Positions 43,287-53,683 of a stretch of DNA of 64,000 nucleotides are shown here, one piece after another. A program made the translations under genes and the position numbers. Source of the DNA: Paenimyroides viscosum (GTDB lineage Bacteria > Bacteroidota > Bacteroidia > Flavobacteriales > Flavobacteriaceae); NCBI RefSeq assembly GCF_003858535.1, contig NZ_RQTJ01000003.1, forward strand, positions 110,692 to 174,691, read 5' to 3'. The notes below the pieces were generated by a model. The model was not told the origin of the DNA and ran no database searches. It saw nothing but the letters and a program-made list of their open reading frames with translations. Every line of letters starts with the position of its first letter. Within the stretch, counting starts at the first letter, position 1.

Positions 43287-45092
43287 CTATTCTATCCTAA
43301 GCTTCTTCAAATTTTTCCTATAGGAATCCATAATCAAATCTTTAGTCACATATCCCATAAGTACATTGTTTTTTAAAAGTAGTACGTTATCATTTTTAGA
43401 TTGTTCCATCAAACTAATAATCATGAACGCACCATCGTCTATACTCGATATATTTGGGGTATTAATATACTTCTCAAGAGAAAACTCATCAGATGAAAGC
43501 AATTGCTCCTTAATATCCTTAAACGATATTATTCCTCTAACCTGACCACTTGCTGTCATTACAGGAACAAAATCCTGAATGAACCCTGTAAAAACTTTTC
43601 TTACGTCTGCCATTGAGACAGGTTCGTTCACAACTTCAAGTTCACTGATGTACAATGACCCTATATCAATCCTATTCAATATATTACGGTCTTTATCAGA
43701 AGTAAAAACAGTACCCTGATCGGCAATGGCATGAATATCCATGCTGTACTTATCATAGCGTTTGGAAATTGCAAAACTGATTGATGAAACCAGCATAAGG
43801 GGAATAATCAGTCCGTACCCCCCTGTAATTTCAGCAATAAGGAAAATTGCCGTCAACGGAGCGTGAAACAGTCCGCTTAAGAGTGCCGCCATACCCACGA
43901 CCGTGAAATTGTCCAGAGGAACATTCTTGATTCCGAGCAGACCAATAACTTTAGCTACGATAAAGCCCAAGTAGGAACCCACAATAAGAGACGGCGCAAA
44001 ATTACCGCCATTTCCTCCACTTCCCAAAGTAAGACCTGTGGCAACACACTTGACAAGCATTACTAAACATACAAATGCCAACACAACCCACTGGTTGTTT
44101 CGAAATTCTTCAAATAGGGAATTGTCCAGCAGCAACCCAGCCTCATTATTCGCCAGGCTTTTAATATTTTCGTAACCTTCGCCAAATAAGGGAGGAAACA
44201 AAAAAATAAGTGTCGCTAACAAAGCTGCTCCCACAAATGCACGCCTGTAAACATTATCAGAATACCTACTCATACCGTGTTCTACCTTTCTAAACAGTCG
44301 GGCGTGGTATACAGACACAAATCCGGCAACTACCCCAAGCAAGATATAGTAAGGTGTATTATGATAGTCAAAAAACAGCCCCCTTTTAAACGAAAGCAAT
44401 ATACCTTCATTCAACGTAAGGTTCGCCATAATTGCACCTGTAGCAGAAGATATTATTAACGGGATAAAAGCCGATACACTCATGTCGGCGAGAATCACCT
44501 CAATTGCAAAAAGCACACCTGCAACCGGTGCATTAAATGCCGTAGCAATACCAGCCGCGACCCCGCAAGCCAGAAGAAGTGTACGGTCTTTATAATTCAA
44601 GCGGAACACTTGTGCATAGTTTGATCCCATTGCGGCACCTGTGATAGTGATAGGAGATTCCAAACCTGCAGAACCACCCATACCCACTGTAAGCGAACTG
44701 GTTATAATTTGAGCATACATCTGCTTTGCGGGCATGATACCTGATTTTTTAGCTACTGCTATCATGATCTGCGATGTACCTTTCTCAATCGAGCCGTTTA
44801 AGAATTTTCTAATTATCAGAACCGTAAGCAGGATACCTATAACAGGCAGCAAACTGTTTAAGTATGGAAGTTTGAGCAACCGGTTTATATAAACCGTAAA
44901 ATGGAATACATTATGTGCAAAAAGTTTTAAAACGGTAACTGCAAGTGCTGATCCGACAGCTACAATAACGCAGGAAAAGTAAAGAAACTGCCTCTCCGTT
45001 AACACTGCCTTCAACAATTTTACGAATGTTAGAAAACCAAATGAAAGTTTCTTAAAAAATGCGTTATGTTTAGAATTTTTGTTTTTGTGCAT
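43287..45092 (-). CDS. ClC-family chloride channel/transporter with CBS domains
   Basis: About 600 residues with a ClC membrane domain of some 10-12 helices (about 25-430). Family motifs are GSAGLESPI (gating Glu present), GGNGGNFAPS and GLFHAPLTAIFLIAE. The C terminus (about 470-600) holds two CBS domains that usually bind nucleotides. It moves chloride and may exchange it for protons. The exact start is uncertain among 45167, 45113 and 45092; I chose MHKNKNS because the longer forms add a hydrophobic patch before the charged start. It is divergent from the DUF389 gene. Confidence 0.85.
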   Translation of the reverse strand: MHKNKNSKHNAFFKKLSFGFLTFVKLLKAVLTERQFLYFSCVIVAVGSALAVTVLKLFAHNVFHFTVYINRLLKLPYLNSLLPVIGILLTVLIIRKFLNGSIEKGTSQIMIAVAKKSGIMPAKQMYAQIITSSLTVGMGGSAGLESPITITGAAMGSNYAQVFRLNYKDRTLLLACGVAAGIATAFNAPVAGVLFAIEVILADMSVSAFIPLIISSATGAIMANLTLNEGILLSFKRGLFFDYHNTPYYILLGVVAGFVSVYHARLFRKVEHGMSRYSDNVYRRAFVGAALLATLIFLFPPLFGEGYENIKSLANNEAGLLLDNSLFEEFRNNQWVVLAFVCLVMLVKCVATGLTLGSGGNGGNFAPSLIVGSYLGFIVAKVIGLLGIKNVPLDNFTVVGMAALLSGLFHAPLTAIFLIAEITGGYGLIIPLMLVSSISFAISKRYDKYSMDIHAIADQGTVFTSDKDRNILNRIDIGSLYISELEVVNEPVSMADVRKVFTGFIQDFVPVMTASGQVRGIISFKDIKEQLLSSDEFSLEKYINTPNISSIDDGAFMIISLMEQSKNDNVLLLKNNVLMGYVTKDLIMDSYRKNLKKLRIE

Positions 45093-45275
45093 ACACAAAA
45101 TTAAGTTACGCATTTTTAAAATCAGTACTTTAACTGTATTTAATTTAAAATTTTTCCTTTTGCTCAAAATAGCTTTGCATTAGTAAGATGGTCAATAAAT
45201 GAATTTTATCTTAACCTATTTCTTATAAAATATTTTTATTACTTTAACCATTATAAATTTCTAGACGCAGAACTG

Positions 45276-46562
45276 ATGAACTACCTGAAAAATTTGCTGA
45301 ACCTTCACGCTGATGAAGAAGAAAGAAGTGCAGTAATTCAAAATGTTTCCAAAAACATTTCCTTCAAGGGTGCCAACCTTTGGATTCTTGCCTGTGCTAT
45401 ACTTATAGCCTCCATAGGGCTGAATGTAAATTCTACTGCAGTGATCATCGGAGCCATGCTGATATCCCCTTTAATGGGGCCTATTGTCGGAGCCGGTTTT
45501 TCGCTTGCTACCTATGATTTCAGCTTACTGAAAAAATCGGCAAAAAACCTGCTTGTAGCAACCATTGTTAGCCTTACAGTTTCTTCACTTTATTTTTATC
45601 TAAGTCCTTTTAAGGATGCCCAATCCGAGCTGCTGGCACGTACATCACCCACAATATATGATGTAATGATCGCCTTTTTCGGTGGCATTGTAGGTGCTAT
45701 TTCCATGACCCGTAAAGAAAAGGGTAATCCAATACCGGGAGTAGCCATTGCCACCGCATTAATGCCGCCTTTGTGCACGGCAGGATTCGGAATTGCTACC
45801 TTTAACCTTCAATATTTACTTGGTGCACTTTACCTTTACAGCATCAACTGTTTTTTTATCGGTATTGCAACTTTTTTAATTATAAAATACCTTAAATACA
45901 GACCTGTTGTCACGGACAACAAATCGTACGATAAAAAACTACGCTATGCTATAACGGTAATGATACTTGTAATGACTATTCCAAGTTTTTATCTGGCTTA
46001 CAACCTGCTGAACGAAAAGAAATTTACGCAAAATGTTGAAAAGTTCCTGAATTCTGAATTCTACAATAACGGCTATACCGTAATATACAAGAAAGTAAAT
46101 TACAGTACGAAGAAAAAGACCATAGAGCTGGCATTTTTATCGAAACAATTTGACAGTTTGGAAATAAAGCAGTTCAACAAAAGGCTTTCGAATTTCGGCA
46201 TAGAAAATACACAATTGATCATAAAACAGAATACTTCTGACCTTAAAGCAGAAATTCTTTCGGAAATAAACAAGCGTTCGACCGACGTATCTGAAAAAGA
46301 CCTTCAAATCAATCTTTTGAACAATGAGCTGAAAGCCTATAAATTTGAAAATAACGACCTAAAAAAAGAAGTGGAAATACTATTCCCGGAGATCGAAGAA
46401 CTGTCAATGGGTAAAGTAAAGACTTATCATACAAAAGATTCGGTTTCAACCACTACGCTTATCCTATATAAATCTGCAACTACAACAGATAAGGAAAGAC
46501 TGAGCAACTGGCTTAAAACAAAGCTTAATGACACAAATCTTAAAGTTGTTAACGAGCAATAA
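45276..46562 (+). CDS. DUF389 family membrane protein
   Basis: A 428-residue protein. Residues about 30-245 hold the six-helix DUF389 domain, with SIGLNVNSTAVIIGAMLISP and LMGPIVGAGFSLA as family motifs. A cytoplasmic C-terminal part (about 246-428) is predicted alpha/beta and partly coiled coil (residues 330-365, SEKDLQINLLNNELKAYKFE). The transported substrate is unknown. It is divergent from ClC and convergent with ktrA. Confidence 0.85.
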   Translation: MNYLKNLLNLHADEEERSAVIQNVSKNISFKGANLWILACAILIASIGLNVNSTAVIIGAMLISPLMGPIVGAGFSLATYDFSLLKKSAKNLLVATIVSLTVSSLYFYLSPFKDAQSELLARTSPTIYDVMIAFFGGIVGAISMTRKEKGNPIPGVAIATALMPPLCTAGFGIATFNLQYLLGALYLYSINCFFIGIATFLIIKYLKYRPVVTDNKSYDKKLRYAITVMILVMTIPSFYLAYNLLNEKKFTQNVEKFLNSEFYNNGYTVIYKKVNYSTKKKTIELAFLSKQFDSLEIKQFNKRLSNFGIENTQLIIKQNTSDLKAEILSEINKRSTDVSEKDLQINLLNNELKAYKFENNDLKKEVEILFPEIEELSMGKVKTYHTKDSVSTTTLILYKSATTTDKERLSNWLKTKLNDTNLKVVNEQ

Positions 46563-46589
46563 GAATTTAATTTAAACAGCTAATAGTTT

Positions 46590-47291
46590 TTACATGTTAC
46601 CCATGTTAAATTTCTTTAGAAATTTATAGATATCATCATTTGCGCCATATATGACCAAAACATCGTTAGTCTGGATAACCGTAGCAGACGAAGGAAACCC
46701 CTGTACCTGTGGCACGATTTTATACTGTCCAAGAAAGCTTGCTTCCTCTTTATTCTGAATAATGGTCATTACCAGAATATTATGTCTTTTCTTAAACTCA
46801 ATTTCTTCGAACGTCTTTCCGACAAGTTCTGCCGGTGTTATTACTTCAATAATGCTGTATTCCTTATTAAGCTCAAAAGAATCCACAACTCCCTTCACAT
46901 TGAGCTTCTTGGTCCACCGCTCTGCCGATTCAGATTCCGGACGGATAATCTCCGAAACGCCTATGGCCTGCAGTACATTCTCATGAAGCGAATTAATGGA
47001 GCGACTTATGAGCCTTTTAACATTACGGTTTTTAAAAATGGCTGTAGCCATAATATTGGCACCTTCATTCTCACCTATGCTCACAATTACAATATCCGTA
47101 TTGTTTAAAGGCAGTTTACCGATAGAAAGCTCATCGGTTGCATCCATACAGATGGTGTAGGAAAGTTTTTCCTTTAAGGCTTCCACTTTCTGCATATCGT
47201 TATCAACTCCTATAATTTCATGTCCGAGTTTAGACATCTTCTTACCGAGTGCAGCCCCGAAATTTCCCAAACCAATAATTATTATCTTCAT
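46590..47291 (-). CDS. K+ uptake regulatory subunit, KtrA/TrkA family
   Basis: A 233-residue RCK protein. The N-terminal Rossmann domain shows IIGLGNFGAALGKKMSKLGH and VDNDMQKVE, which bind NAD(H) or ATP; a TrkA_C domain occupies about 140-225. It gates the KtrB/TrkH channel encoded 8 bases upstream on the same strand. Length fits KtrA rather than the doubled TrkA. The pair mediates K+ uptake under salt stress. Confidence 0.9.
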   Translation of the reverse strand: MKIIIIGLGNFGAALGKKMSKLGHEIIGVDNDMQKVEALKEKLSYTICMDATDELSIGKLPLNNTDIVIVSIGENEGANIMATAIFKNRNVKRLISRSINSLHENVLQAIGVSEIIRPESESAERWTKKLNVKGVVDSFELNKEYSIIEVITPAELVGKTFEEIEFKKRHNILVMTIIQNKEEASFLGQYKIVPQVQGFPSSATVIQTNDVLVIYGANDDIYKFLKKFNMGNM

Positions 47292-47299
47292 AAACTATA

Positions 47300-49036
47300 T
47301 TAAATTAAAATATCGTCTGACGGATAACCGTATTCAGACATTCCTGTTGATCTTTTGAAAAAAGCCATAAGAATCGTAATCATAGACACCCGGCCAATAA
47401 ACATAATGACAATTACGACAATTTTACTGGAATCTGATAAGGAAGGTGTGACATTTAGTGAAAGCCCGACCGTTGAGTATGCCGAAAAAGCTTCGAATGC
47501 CACATCAATAAGGCTTAAATGACTATCGAATTTCGTAATTAAAAAGACCCCCAGCCCTATTACAAGAAAAGACAGGGTCATTGTTGCAAATGCCTTCTGC
47601 ACATTAATCGGGTTCAGCTCCCGCTTAAAAATCTCTATTTTAGACTTTCCACGTGCTATATTGATGAAATTCAAAATACCTATTGCAAAAGTACTTGTTT
47701 TAATTCCACCTCCGGTGGAAGCCGGTGAAGCACCAATCCACATTAGAAGGATCACCAATATGATAGAAGAGAAATTAAGCTGTGCAAAATCTATGGTATT
47801 GAAACCTGCCGTTCTAGGTGTTATAGCCAAAAATACTGCTGAAACAAATTTGCCTATACCCTCATGCGGAGCCAATGTTCTGTAATATTCTTCAAAAAAA
47901 AGGATGATTGTAGCCACTCCGAGTATCGTGAGTGATGTTACAAGGTTGACCTTTGAACTAAGGCTAAACACCCAGTTTCTTCTATTATTCTGTTTGTGAA
48001 TCAGTTTAGAAACTATTTTACGTATCAGGTATCTGAAATACCGTAAGAGGTTTATTAAGATTGGAAAGCCTATACCGCCTAAAAAGATCAGTAAAATAAG
48101 TACCGACTGGAAGTTATAGTTGTGAACAAAACCGACATTCATTGCACCTTTGGGCAAGGTAGAAAAACCTGCGTTACAGAAAGCGGAAATCGAATGAAAT
48201 ACACTAAAAAACACCTTGTCCAAGAATTCCATCGAGTTGCTTTCCAAAGAGAGGTATATTAAAACAGCCCCTACCGCCTCTATACAAAACGTAATATAAA
48301 TGATTCTTTTCACAAATACAAAAACCTCGCTGAGAGCATCGTTATTGGCTATACTTCCCAAAGCAATCTGGTTCTCGTACGAACTATTGCCTTTAAAGAA
48401 ATATGCTATATATCCTGCAAAGGTCAAAATACCAAGTCCTCCCATCTGGATAAGTACCATTATGATGAAATGCCCAAAACCTGTAAACTGCTCAAAAGTA
48501 TCAACTACCGTAAGTCCTGTAACACAAACTGCGCTGGTTGCCGTGAAAAGAGCATCCAGAAAAGACAAAGGCACATGCGAAGCTTTAGGAAGCATCAGAA
48601 GAAGGGCGCCGCCAAAGACAAGGACTAAGAAACTTATGATAAAAAGCTGTGGAGGTGTAATAAAAGACCGCTTAAAACTAAAACTGGGTGTGGAAATCTC
48701 CCGTACAAGCTTTAAAACAACAGCAACCTGCAAATACTTACTTACAAAATAAATGTCATAACCTGCAAGCTGCCTGTAAATACAGAAACCTATAAATAAA
48801 ATGCTGGCAGCATCAAATATAAGCACACGAAAAATAATACTACCACCAAAAAAATACTTAGCTATGGTTTTACTTACACCTATGAGCAGTAATGTAATAA
48901 AAAAAACATTGACATAAACTTTGTAATCTCTTGGAAAACCATAACCTGCCATAGCCAAAAGTACTATAATTGCCAGAACGTAGGAAACCGTCAGCAGAAA
49001 ATTTAATGCTTTGTTATTTAATATCAATTTATACAA
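47300..49036 (-). CDS. K+ transporter TrkH/KtrB family
   Basis: A 578-residue membrane protein with the four pore loops: TATSAVCVTGLT, HSISAFCNAGFST, ITPRTAGFNT and FSAYSTVGLSLN. Each holds the selectivity-filter Gly. About 12 helices are visible, and an extended N-terminal part (about 1-130) is also hydrophobic. It forms the pore for K+ uptake and works with KtrA, whose gene starts 8 bases after the stop. Both are on the minus strand. Confidence 0.9.
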   Translation of the reverse strand: MYKLILNNKALNFLLTVSYVLAIIVLLAMAGYGFPRDYKVYVNVFFITLLLIGVSKTIAKYFFGGSIIFRVLIFDAASILFIGFCIYRQLAGYDIYFVSKYLQVAVVLKLVREISTPSFSFKRSFITPPQLFIISFLVLVFGGALLLMLPKASHVPLSFLDALFTATSAVCVTGLTVVDTFEQFTGFGHFIIMVLIQMGGLGILTFAGYIAYFFKGNSSYENQIALGSIANNDALSEVFVFVKRIIYITFCIEAVGAVLIYLSLESNSMEFLDKVFFSVFHSISAFCNAGFSTLPKGAMNVGFVHNYNFQSVLILLIFLGGIGFPILINLLRYFRYLIRKIVSKLIHKQNNRRNWVFSLSSKVNLVTSLTILGVATIILFFEEYYRTLAPHEGIGKFVSAVFLAITPRTAGFNTIDFAQLNFSSIILVILLMWIGASPASTGGGIKTSTFAIGILNFINIARGKSKIEIFKRELNPINVQKAFATMTLSFLVIGLGVFLITKFDSHLSLIDVAFEAFSAYSTVGLSLNVTPSLSDSSKIVVIVIMFIGRVSMITILMAFFKRSTGMSEYGYPSDDILI

Positions 49037-49086
49037 GGCGCACTGTTAAAAAACACATGAATACTATCAATTAAATTTTGAAGACG

Positions 49087-50256
49087 TTATCTTCTATCTG
49101 AATTTGCCTTAAGTAGAATGTATCCTGCAGTACCGGCTATTATTGAAGTAAGCAAAACAGAAAGTTTAGCTTCTGATACGAACAAAGGATTATGAAAAGA
49201 CAGTATGGAGATAAATATGGACATGGTAAAACCTATACCTGCCAACATACCTACACCTATAATGTGCATCCAAGTACTTCCTTCTGGTAATGAAGCTATG
49301 CCCAATCTGCGGCAAACCCAAGTTGTAAGCAGTATTCCCACAGGCTTTCCTAACATAAGTCCGAAAAAGATTCCCAGACCCAGCGGAGCAGTTAGTCCGT
49401 GCAACATTTCTGCCTGCAGCGTAATATTCGTATTTGCGAAAGCAAAAACAGGAATTATCAGAAAGTTTACAGGTTTAACAAGTGCATGTTCCAACCTTTC
49501 CAATGGAGACTCCACAGTGGTATCGTTGGTAGGAAGCGTCATTGCAACCATAACCCCGGCAATTGTAGCGTGAATACCCGAATGATGGACAAAATACCAG
49601 ATAAAGATACCGGGTATAAGATATAAGTACGGATTTTTAACGTTGAAACGGTTCATCAGTATCAGAACAGCCATTCCCCCAGCTGCATAACCAAGATACG
49701 TTAATTCTATACCTTCGGAATAAAAAAACGCGATTACCAGAATAGCGATTAGATCGTCTACGATTGCAAGTGCTGCAAGGAAAATCTTCAGGCTTGCAGG
49801 AATTCTTTTATCAAGCAGGGATATTACAGCCAGTGCAAAAGCAATATCGGTTGCCATAGGAATTGCCCAACCGTGTATGGTTTCAGTGCCACTGTTAAAT
49901 GTATAAAAGATAAGAGCAGGAACAACAGCACCGCCAACGGCGCACAAGATCGGCAAAAGGGCTTTCTTTGGCGAAGAAAGTTCTCCTTCGACAATTTCCC
50001 TTTTTATTTCCAGACCAACCAGCAAGAAAAAAATTGCCATAAACCCGTCATTGATCCACATAGATACGGAATAATTAAGATGAACGGATCCGCTTTCAAA
50101 ACCAACAACAGTATCCAAAATATTCTGAAGACCTTCCGCCAGTGGAGAGTTAGCTACTGTAAGGGACAGTATAACACAAAGAAAAAGGAGTATACCTCCG
50201 AAATTATTTGATTTTACAAAGTCCTTGAAAACATTCAAATTAATCTTATCGCTCAT
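49087..50256 (-). CDS. nhaA: Na+/H+ antiporter NhaA
   Basis: A 389-residue antiporter with 12 predicted helices. The two ion-binding aspartates are in ALAIVDDLIAILVIAFFYS (E. coli D163, D164), and MATDIAFALAV carries the D133 equivalent. Length matches the family. It expels Na+ in exchange for protons. It lies 50 bases upstream of trkH on the same strand, so the K+ uptake genes and nhaA may be co-transcribed. Confidence 0.94.
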   Translation of the reverse strand: MSDKINLNVFKDFVKSNNFGGILLFLCVILSLTVANSPLAEGLQNILDTVVGFESGSVHLNYSVSMWINDGFMAIFFLLVGLEIKREIVEGELSSPKKALLPILCAVGGAVVPALIFYTFNSGTETIHGWAIPMATDIAFALAVISLLDKRIPASLKIFLAALAIVDDLIAILVIAFFYSEGIELTYLGYAAGGMAVLILMNRFNVKNPYLYLIPGIFIWYFVHHSGIHATIAGVMVAMTLPTNDTTVESPLERLEHALVKPVNFLIIPVFAFANTNITLQAEMLHGLTAPLGLGIFFGLMLGKPVGILLTTWVCRRLGIASLPEGSTWMHIIGVGMLAGIGFTMSIFISILSFHNPLFVSEAKLSVLLTSIIAGTAGYILLKANSDRR

Positions 50257-50317
50257 TTTACAAAGAATTTTTCATTTAAAAGTTCCTCAAAGATACCATT
50301 ACCCTTTGAAAGTTTTC

Positions 50318-51769
50318 CTATTTATTTGTACTATCTCCTTTTACTTTGGAATTCCAATAGTCGGCGTTTTCGAGATTAAGCACAGAACTATCGAACTGCG
50401 GATCCTTACCGGCAGCTTTCTGTGTTTCATAATCAGCCGCTATTGCAACAGCCTTTTTATAAAGCAGCAGGATGGCTATAAGATTGATCCAAGCCATAAG
50501 TCCCACGCCTATATCTCCCAATGTCCACGCCAATTTAGCAGATTTTAAACATCCGAGGCATACAGATCCAAGTATCAAAATCCTTAATGCCCATATACCG
50601 TACTTCACCTTTTTACCCTTTAACAGAAAATCGATATTCGATTCTGCAATATAGTAATAGGCCATGATCGTGGTAAAGGCAAAAAACATGAGGGCAACTG
50701 CAACGAATTCATTTCCAAAGGAAGGGAAGTGCACACTGACGGCGTTTTGCGTAAAAGCGGTGCCCGCTTCGACTCCCGGAATATTTTCCACTATAAAGCC
50801 CGAACCTTCATCAAGTACGTTGTACTGGTTGGTAAAAAGGATCATAAGTGCCGTAGCCGTACATACGAACAAGGTATCTACATATACCGAAAACCCTTGA
50901 ACGAGTCCCTGTTTGTAAGGATGTGACACTTCAGCAGCAGCAGCAGCATGCGGAGCGGTTCCCTGCCCGGCCTCATTGCTGTATATTCCCCGCTGTACAC
51001 CCCAGCTTATTGCTGCACCCACCATACCGCCAAAAGTAGCGTCGAGACCGAATGCAGATTTAAAGATCAGCGAGAACATCTGCGGGTCTTCGGATATATT
51101 CAAGCCTATGATCACCAGCGCCATTACAATATAGGAAATCGCCATAAACGGAACGACTACTTCTGCGACCTTACTGATCCTTTTCACCCCGCCGATTATA
51201 ATTAGCGCAAGCAGCAGGCATACAGCGATTGCTGTATGAAGGGTACTAAAATTAAATGCTTTTTCAACTGCCAGGGCAATACTGTTGCTTTGAACGCTTG
51301 GAAGCAAAAAACCGCAGCTTACTACGGTTGTAACAGCAAACAACACTGCAAAAGGCCTGCTTTTCAACCCTTTTAAAATATAGTATGCAGGACCTCCCCT
51401 GAACTCACCCTTACTTACTTCTTTATAGGTTTGGGACAATGTAGCTTCTATTACTGCAGAGGCACTTCCCAAGAAAGCGATCGCCCACATCCAGAAAACC
51501 GCTCCAGGCCCGCCCATCGCAATAGCTGTCGCAACACCTGCGATATTTCCCGTACCGATGCGACCGGATATAGCAAGCGTAAACGCCTGAAAAGAAGAAA
51601 TTCCCTCATCGGATTTTTTAGTACCGAACAACAACCTGATCATTTCCCTGAAGAGCCTGACCTGTGGAAACCGCAGTTTAAAACTAAAGAAAAGTCCTGC
51701 GCAAAGGCAGAGTATAACCAAAGCGTTACTCCAGACAATCTCATTTATCCAGTAAACAATCGATTCCAT
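50318..51769 (-). CDS. Alanine/glycine:cation symporter (AGCS family)
   Basis: A 483-residue transporter with about 11 helices. The family signature GRIGTGNIAGVATAIAMGGP is present near residue 70, as is GAVFWMWAIAFLGSASAVIE. C-terminal residues about 440-483 are hydrophilic. It imports alanine or glycine together with Na+ or H+. It stands alone between nhaA and tatC. Confidence 0.9.
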   Translation of the reverse strand: MESIVYWINEIVWSNALVILCLCAGLFFSFKLRFPQVRLFREMIRLLFGTKKSDEGISSFQAFTLAISGRIGTGNIAGVATAIAMGGPGAVFWMWAIAFLGSASAVIEATLSQTYKEVSKGEFRGGPAYYILKGLKSRPFAVLFAVTTVVSCGFLLPSVQSNSIALAVEKAFNFSTLHTAIAVCLLLALIIIGGVKRISKVAEVVVPFMAISYIVMALVIIGLNISEDPQMFSLIFKSAFGLDATFGGMVGAAISWGVQRGIYSNEAGQGTAPHAAAAAEVSHPYKQGLVQGFSVYVDTLFVCTATALMILFTNQYNVLDEGSGFIVENIPGVEAGTAFTQNAVSVHFPSFGNEFVAVALMFFAFTTIMAYYYIAESNIDFLLKGKKVKYGIWALRILILGSVCLGCLKSAKLAWTLGDIGVGLMAWINLIAILLLYKKAVAIAADYETQKAAGKDPQFDSSVLNLENADYWNSKVKGDSTNK

Positions 51770-51957
51770 TTATATTTATTTTTTTACTGATCCAGCGCAA
51801 TATCGGGTTTGTTTTTCAACTATTCTCATACATGCGTACAGATAAAAAAAAGCTGATTTGAACAAATATAGGCACTTTTAAACAAAATATACATTCCTAC
51901 TAAAGGCAATCATCAAAATAACTTTAACTATCTTTGATAAAAAACATACACGCCAAA

Positions 51958-52431
51958 ATGGATAAAACCGACAAAAAACAGTCTTTCTTAAGCCACCTTG
52001 AAGAGCTAAGGTGGGTATTTATAAGATGTTTCACAGGAATAGTTATCTGTTCGATCCTTGCCTTTATATTTAGCGACTTTATTTTCGACCAGATTATATT
52101 CGCACCGAAAAACACAGATTTCCCTACTTACACCATCTACAGAAATCTGGCTGAAACTTTAAGTATGGATACGACTTTGTTTGCTACGGAGTTCAATTTC
52201 GAACTTCAGAACAGAAAGATGGAAGGCCAGTTGTCCGTATTAATATGGACGTGCTTCAGTTTTGGCGTTATGGCAGCCTTTCCGCTAATTATGTTGGAAT
52301 TCTGGAAATATATAAACCCTGCTGTTTATAAGAATGAGAAGAAATACGGACTGCTTTTTTTATCATCTGCCAGCCTTCTTTTTTTTGTAAATCGTCAGCA
52401 AAAAGTGGACAGTTTGAACCGCATAAAATGA
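51958..52431 (+). pseudogene. tatC: TatC, truncated
   Basis: The first 142 codons encode a TatC N terminus: MDKTDKKQSFLSHLEELRWV, three transmembrane helices, and LMLEFWKYINPAVYKNEKKY. After FLSSASLLFF (at about 52385) the sequence changes abruptly to an unrelated one (VNRQQKVDS...), so the last three helices are missing. TatC is the core receptor of the twin-arginine translocase, so this copy cannot work; another complete copy would be expected elsewhere. Confidence 0.8.
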
Positions 52432-52475
52432 CCTTGCAGGAATATTTTGAAATCTGTAAGGAAAAGTATTTCTAA
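52389..52475 (+). pseudogene. C-terminal fragment of a foreign gene
   Basis: From the tatC break a different frame reads KSSAKSGQFEPHKMTLQEYF and continues EICKEKYF to TAA 52475. It is the tail of a protein I cannot name. Its position, right at the break point, indicates that a foreign segment was joined to tatC. Confidence 0.5.
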
Positions 52476-52532
52476 AAACCCTTGTCATAGGGTTGTCGTA
52501 ACACCATTTTACTTTTGTGGATTAATTAAAAA

Positions 52533-52991
52533 AATAACAAAGTAAAAATTGAACCTTTTAAAGTCATCGGCACTGCTGTAAGAACCACAAACGAAAACAA
52601 TCAGGCGGCAAAAGATATTGCAGATTTGTGGAGTAAGTTTATGAATGACAAAATTTTGGAAGCAATTCCAAACAATATTGACAACACGGTATATTCCATA
52701 TACACAAATTACGAAAGCGACCATACAAAAACATACACGACAATATTGGGTTGCAAGGTAGGAAACCTGAACGATATTCCTTCCGGAATGATTAGCAAGT
52801 TGTTTGAAAGCGGAAACTATGTAAAACTATCTGCCAAAGGTGATTTAATGAAAAGTCTTATCGTAAACAAATGGAGAGAAATTTGGGAAATGGATTTAGA
52901 CAGGACATTTACCGCCGACTTTGAAGTTTTTGGAGCAAAAGCTTAAAATCCGGCAGATGCAAAGATTGACTTTTTAATTGCTGTAAAATAA
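52533..52991 (+). pseudogene. GyrI-like effector-binding domain protein, damaged
   Basis: The frame from about 52533 reads NNKVKIEPFKVIGTAVRTTN, then ends early at TAA 52944-52946. If that TAA was CAA, the frame continues QNPADAKIDFLIAVK to 52991, the expected family end. No ATG is available at the 5' end. The domain (about 150 residues) is that of AraC/GyrI-type ligand-binding proteins. A nonsense mutation plus a lost start codon make it a pseudogene. Confidence 0.7.
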
Positions 52992-52996
52992 ATATA

Positions 52997-53369
52997 ATGG
53001 ATGAACAACTGCATGACTACTATCTGAATAAAGAAGAACCAAACAAGAGCTGCCTGCTTACACTACGGGAGATTATTCTTAATCAGGACACAGATATTAA
53101 TGAAACGCAGAAGTGGGAAATGCCCTGCTTTTGCTATAAGCAAAAAAATGTTTTGCTATTTGTGGACAGATAAAAAGACGGACGAACCCTATATTCTTAT
53201 GGTAGAAGGAAAATACCTTGACCATCCCGAATTGGAAGAAGGCGACCGTACAAAAATGAAGATTTTCAAGGTTAATCCAAACAAAGATTTACCCATAGGT
53301 AAAATTAAAGGTATTTTACAAAAAGCCTTGGACTTATACAGAACAGGTATAATAAAAATCAAAGACTGA
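52997..53369 (+). pseudogene. DUF1801 family protein with +1 frameshift
   Basis: ATG 52997 reads MDEQLHDYYLNKEEPNKSC to CFCYKQK, where seven As (53142-53148) shift the frame. With six As the frame continues KMFCYLWTDKKTDEPYILMV to KIKD, stop 53369. The joined product is about 123 residues and matches DUF1801. It directly follows the GyrI-like pseudogene (5 bases), and the two may have been a small operon carried in by the foreign segment. Confidence 0.7.
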
Positions 53370-53683
53370 CAGGTGTAAAGCGCATACACCAATTGCGTCT
53401 ATATGACTAAATATCTAATCAGTATTATCGAGCTTTATCTATATAATTAATAAAAGAGGTTGTCTAAACAACCTCTTTACTGCTAAGTGAAAAACCTTAT
53501 ATCTATATAAGCTTCTGTCATCACTAACAAATATATAAAAAACGCCAACATGTACAATGCCGGCGCTTTTAAAAACATTTTAATAAAACACTAACAAATA
53601 TAACATTTTTAACTAATCAAATACTCTGTTACATTAAATAATGTTATATATAGAATTAAATTTATCTGATTATATACAACTCA
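53370..53683. other. Gene-free gap with terminator
   Basis: About 310 bp, only a terminator at 53453-53478 and AT-rich sequence. No continuation of tatC is present here. Confidence 0.5.
53453..53478. terminator. Perfect-stem terminator
   Basis: AAAGAGGTTGT / ACAACCTCTTT, an 11-bp stem with a 4-base loop, between convergent genes. Confidence 0.8.

Noticed and set aside
48300..48752. 150-aa plus-strand frame
   Set aside because: Antisense shadow of the TrkH gene.
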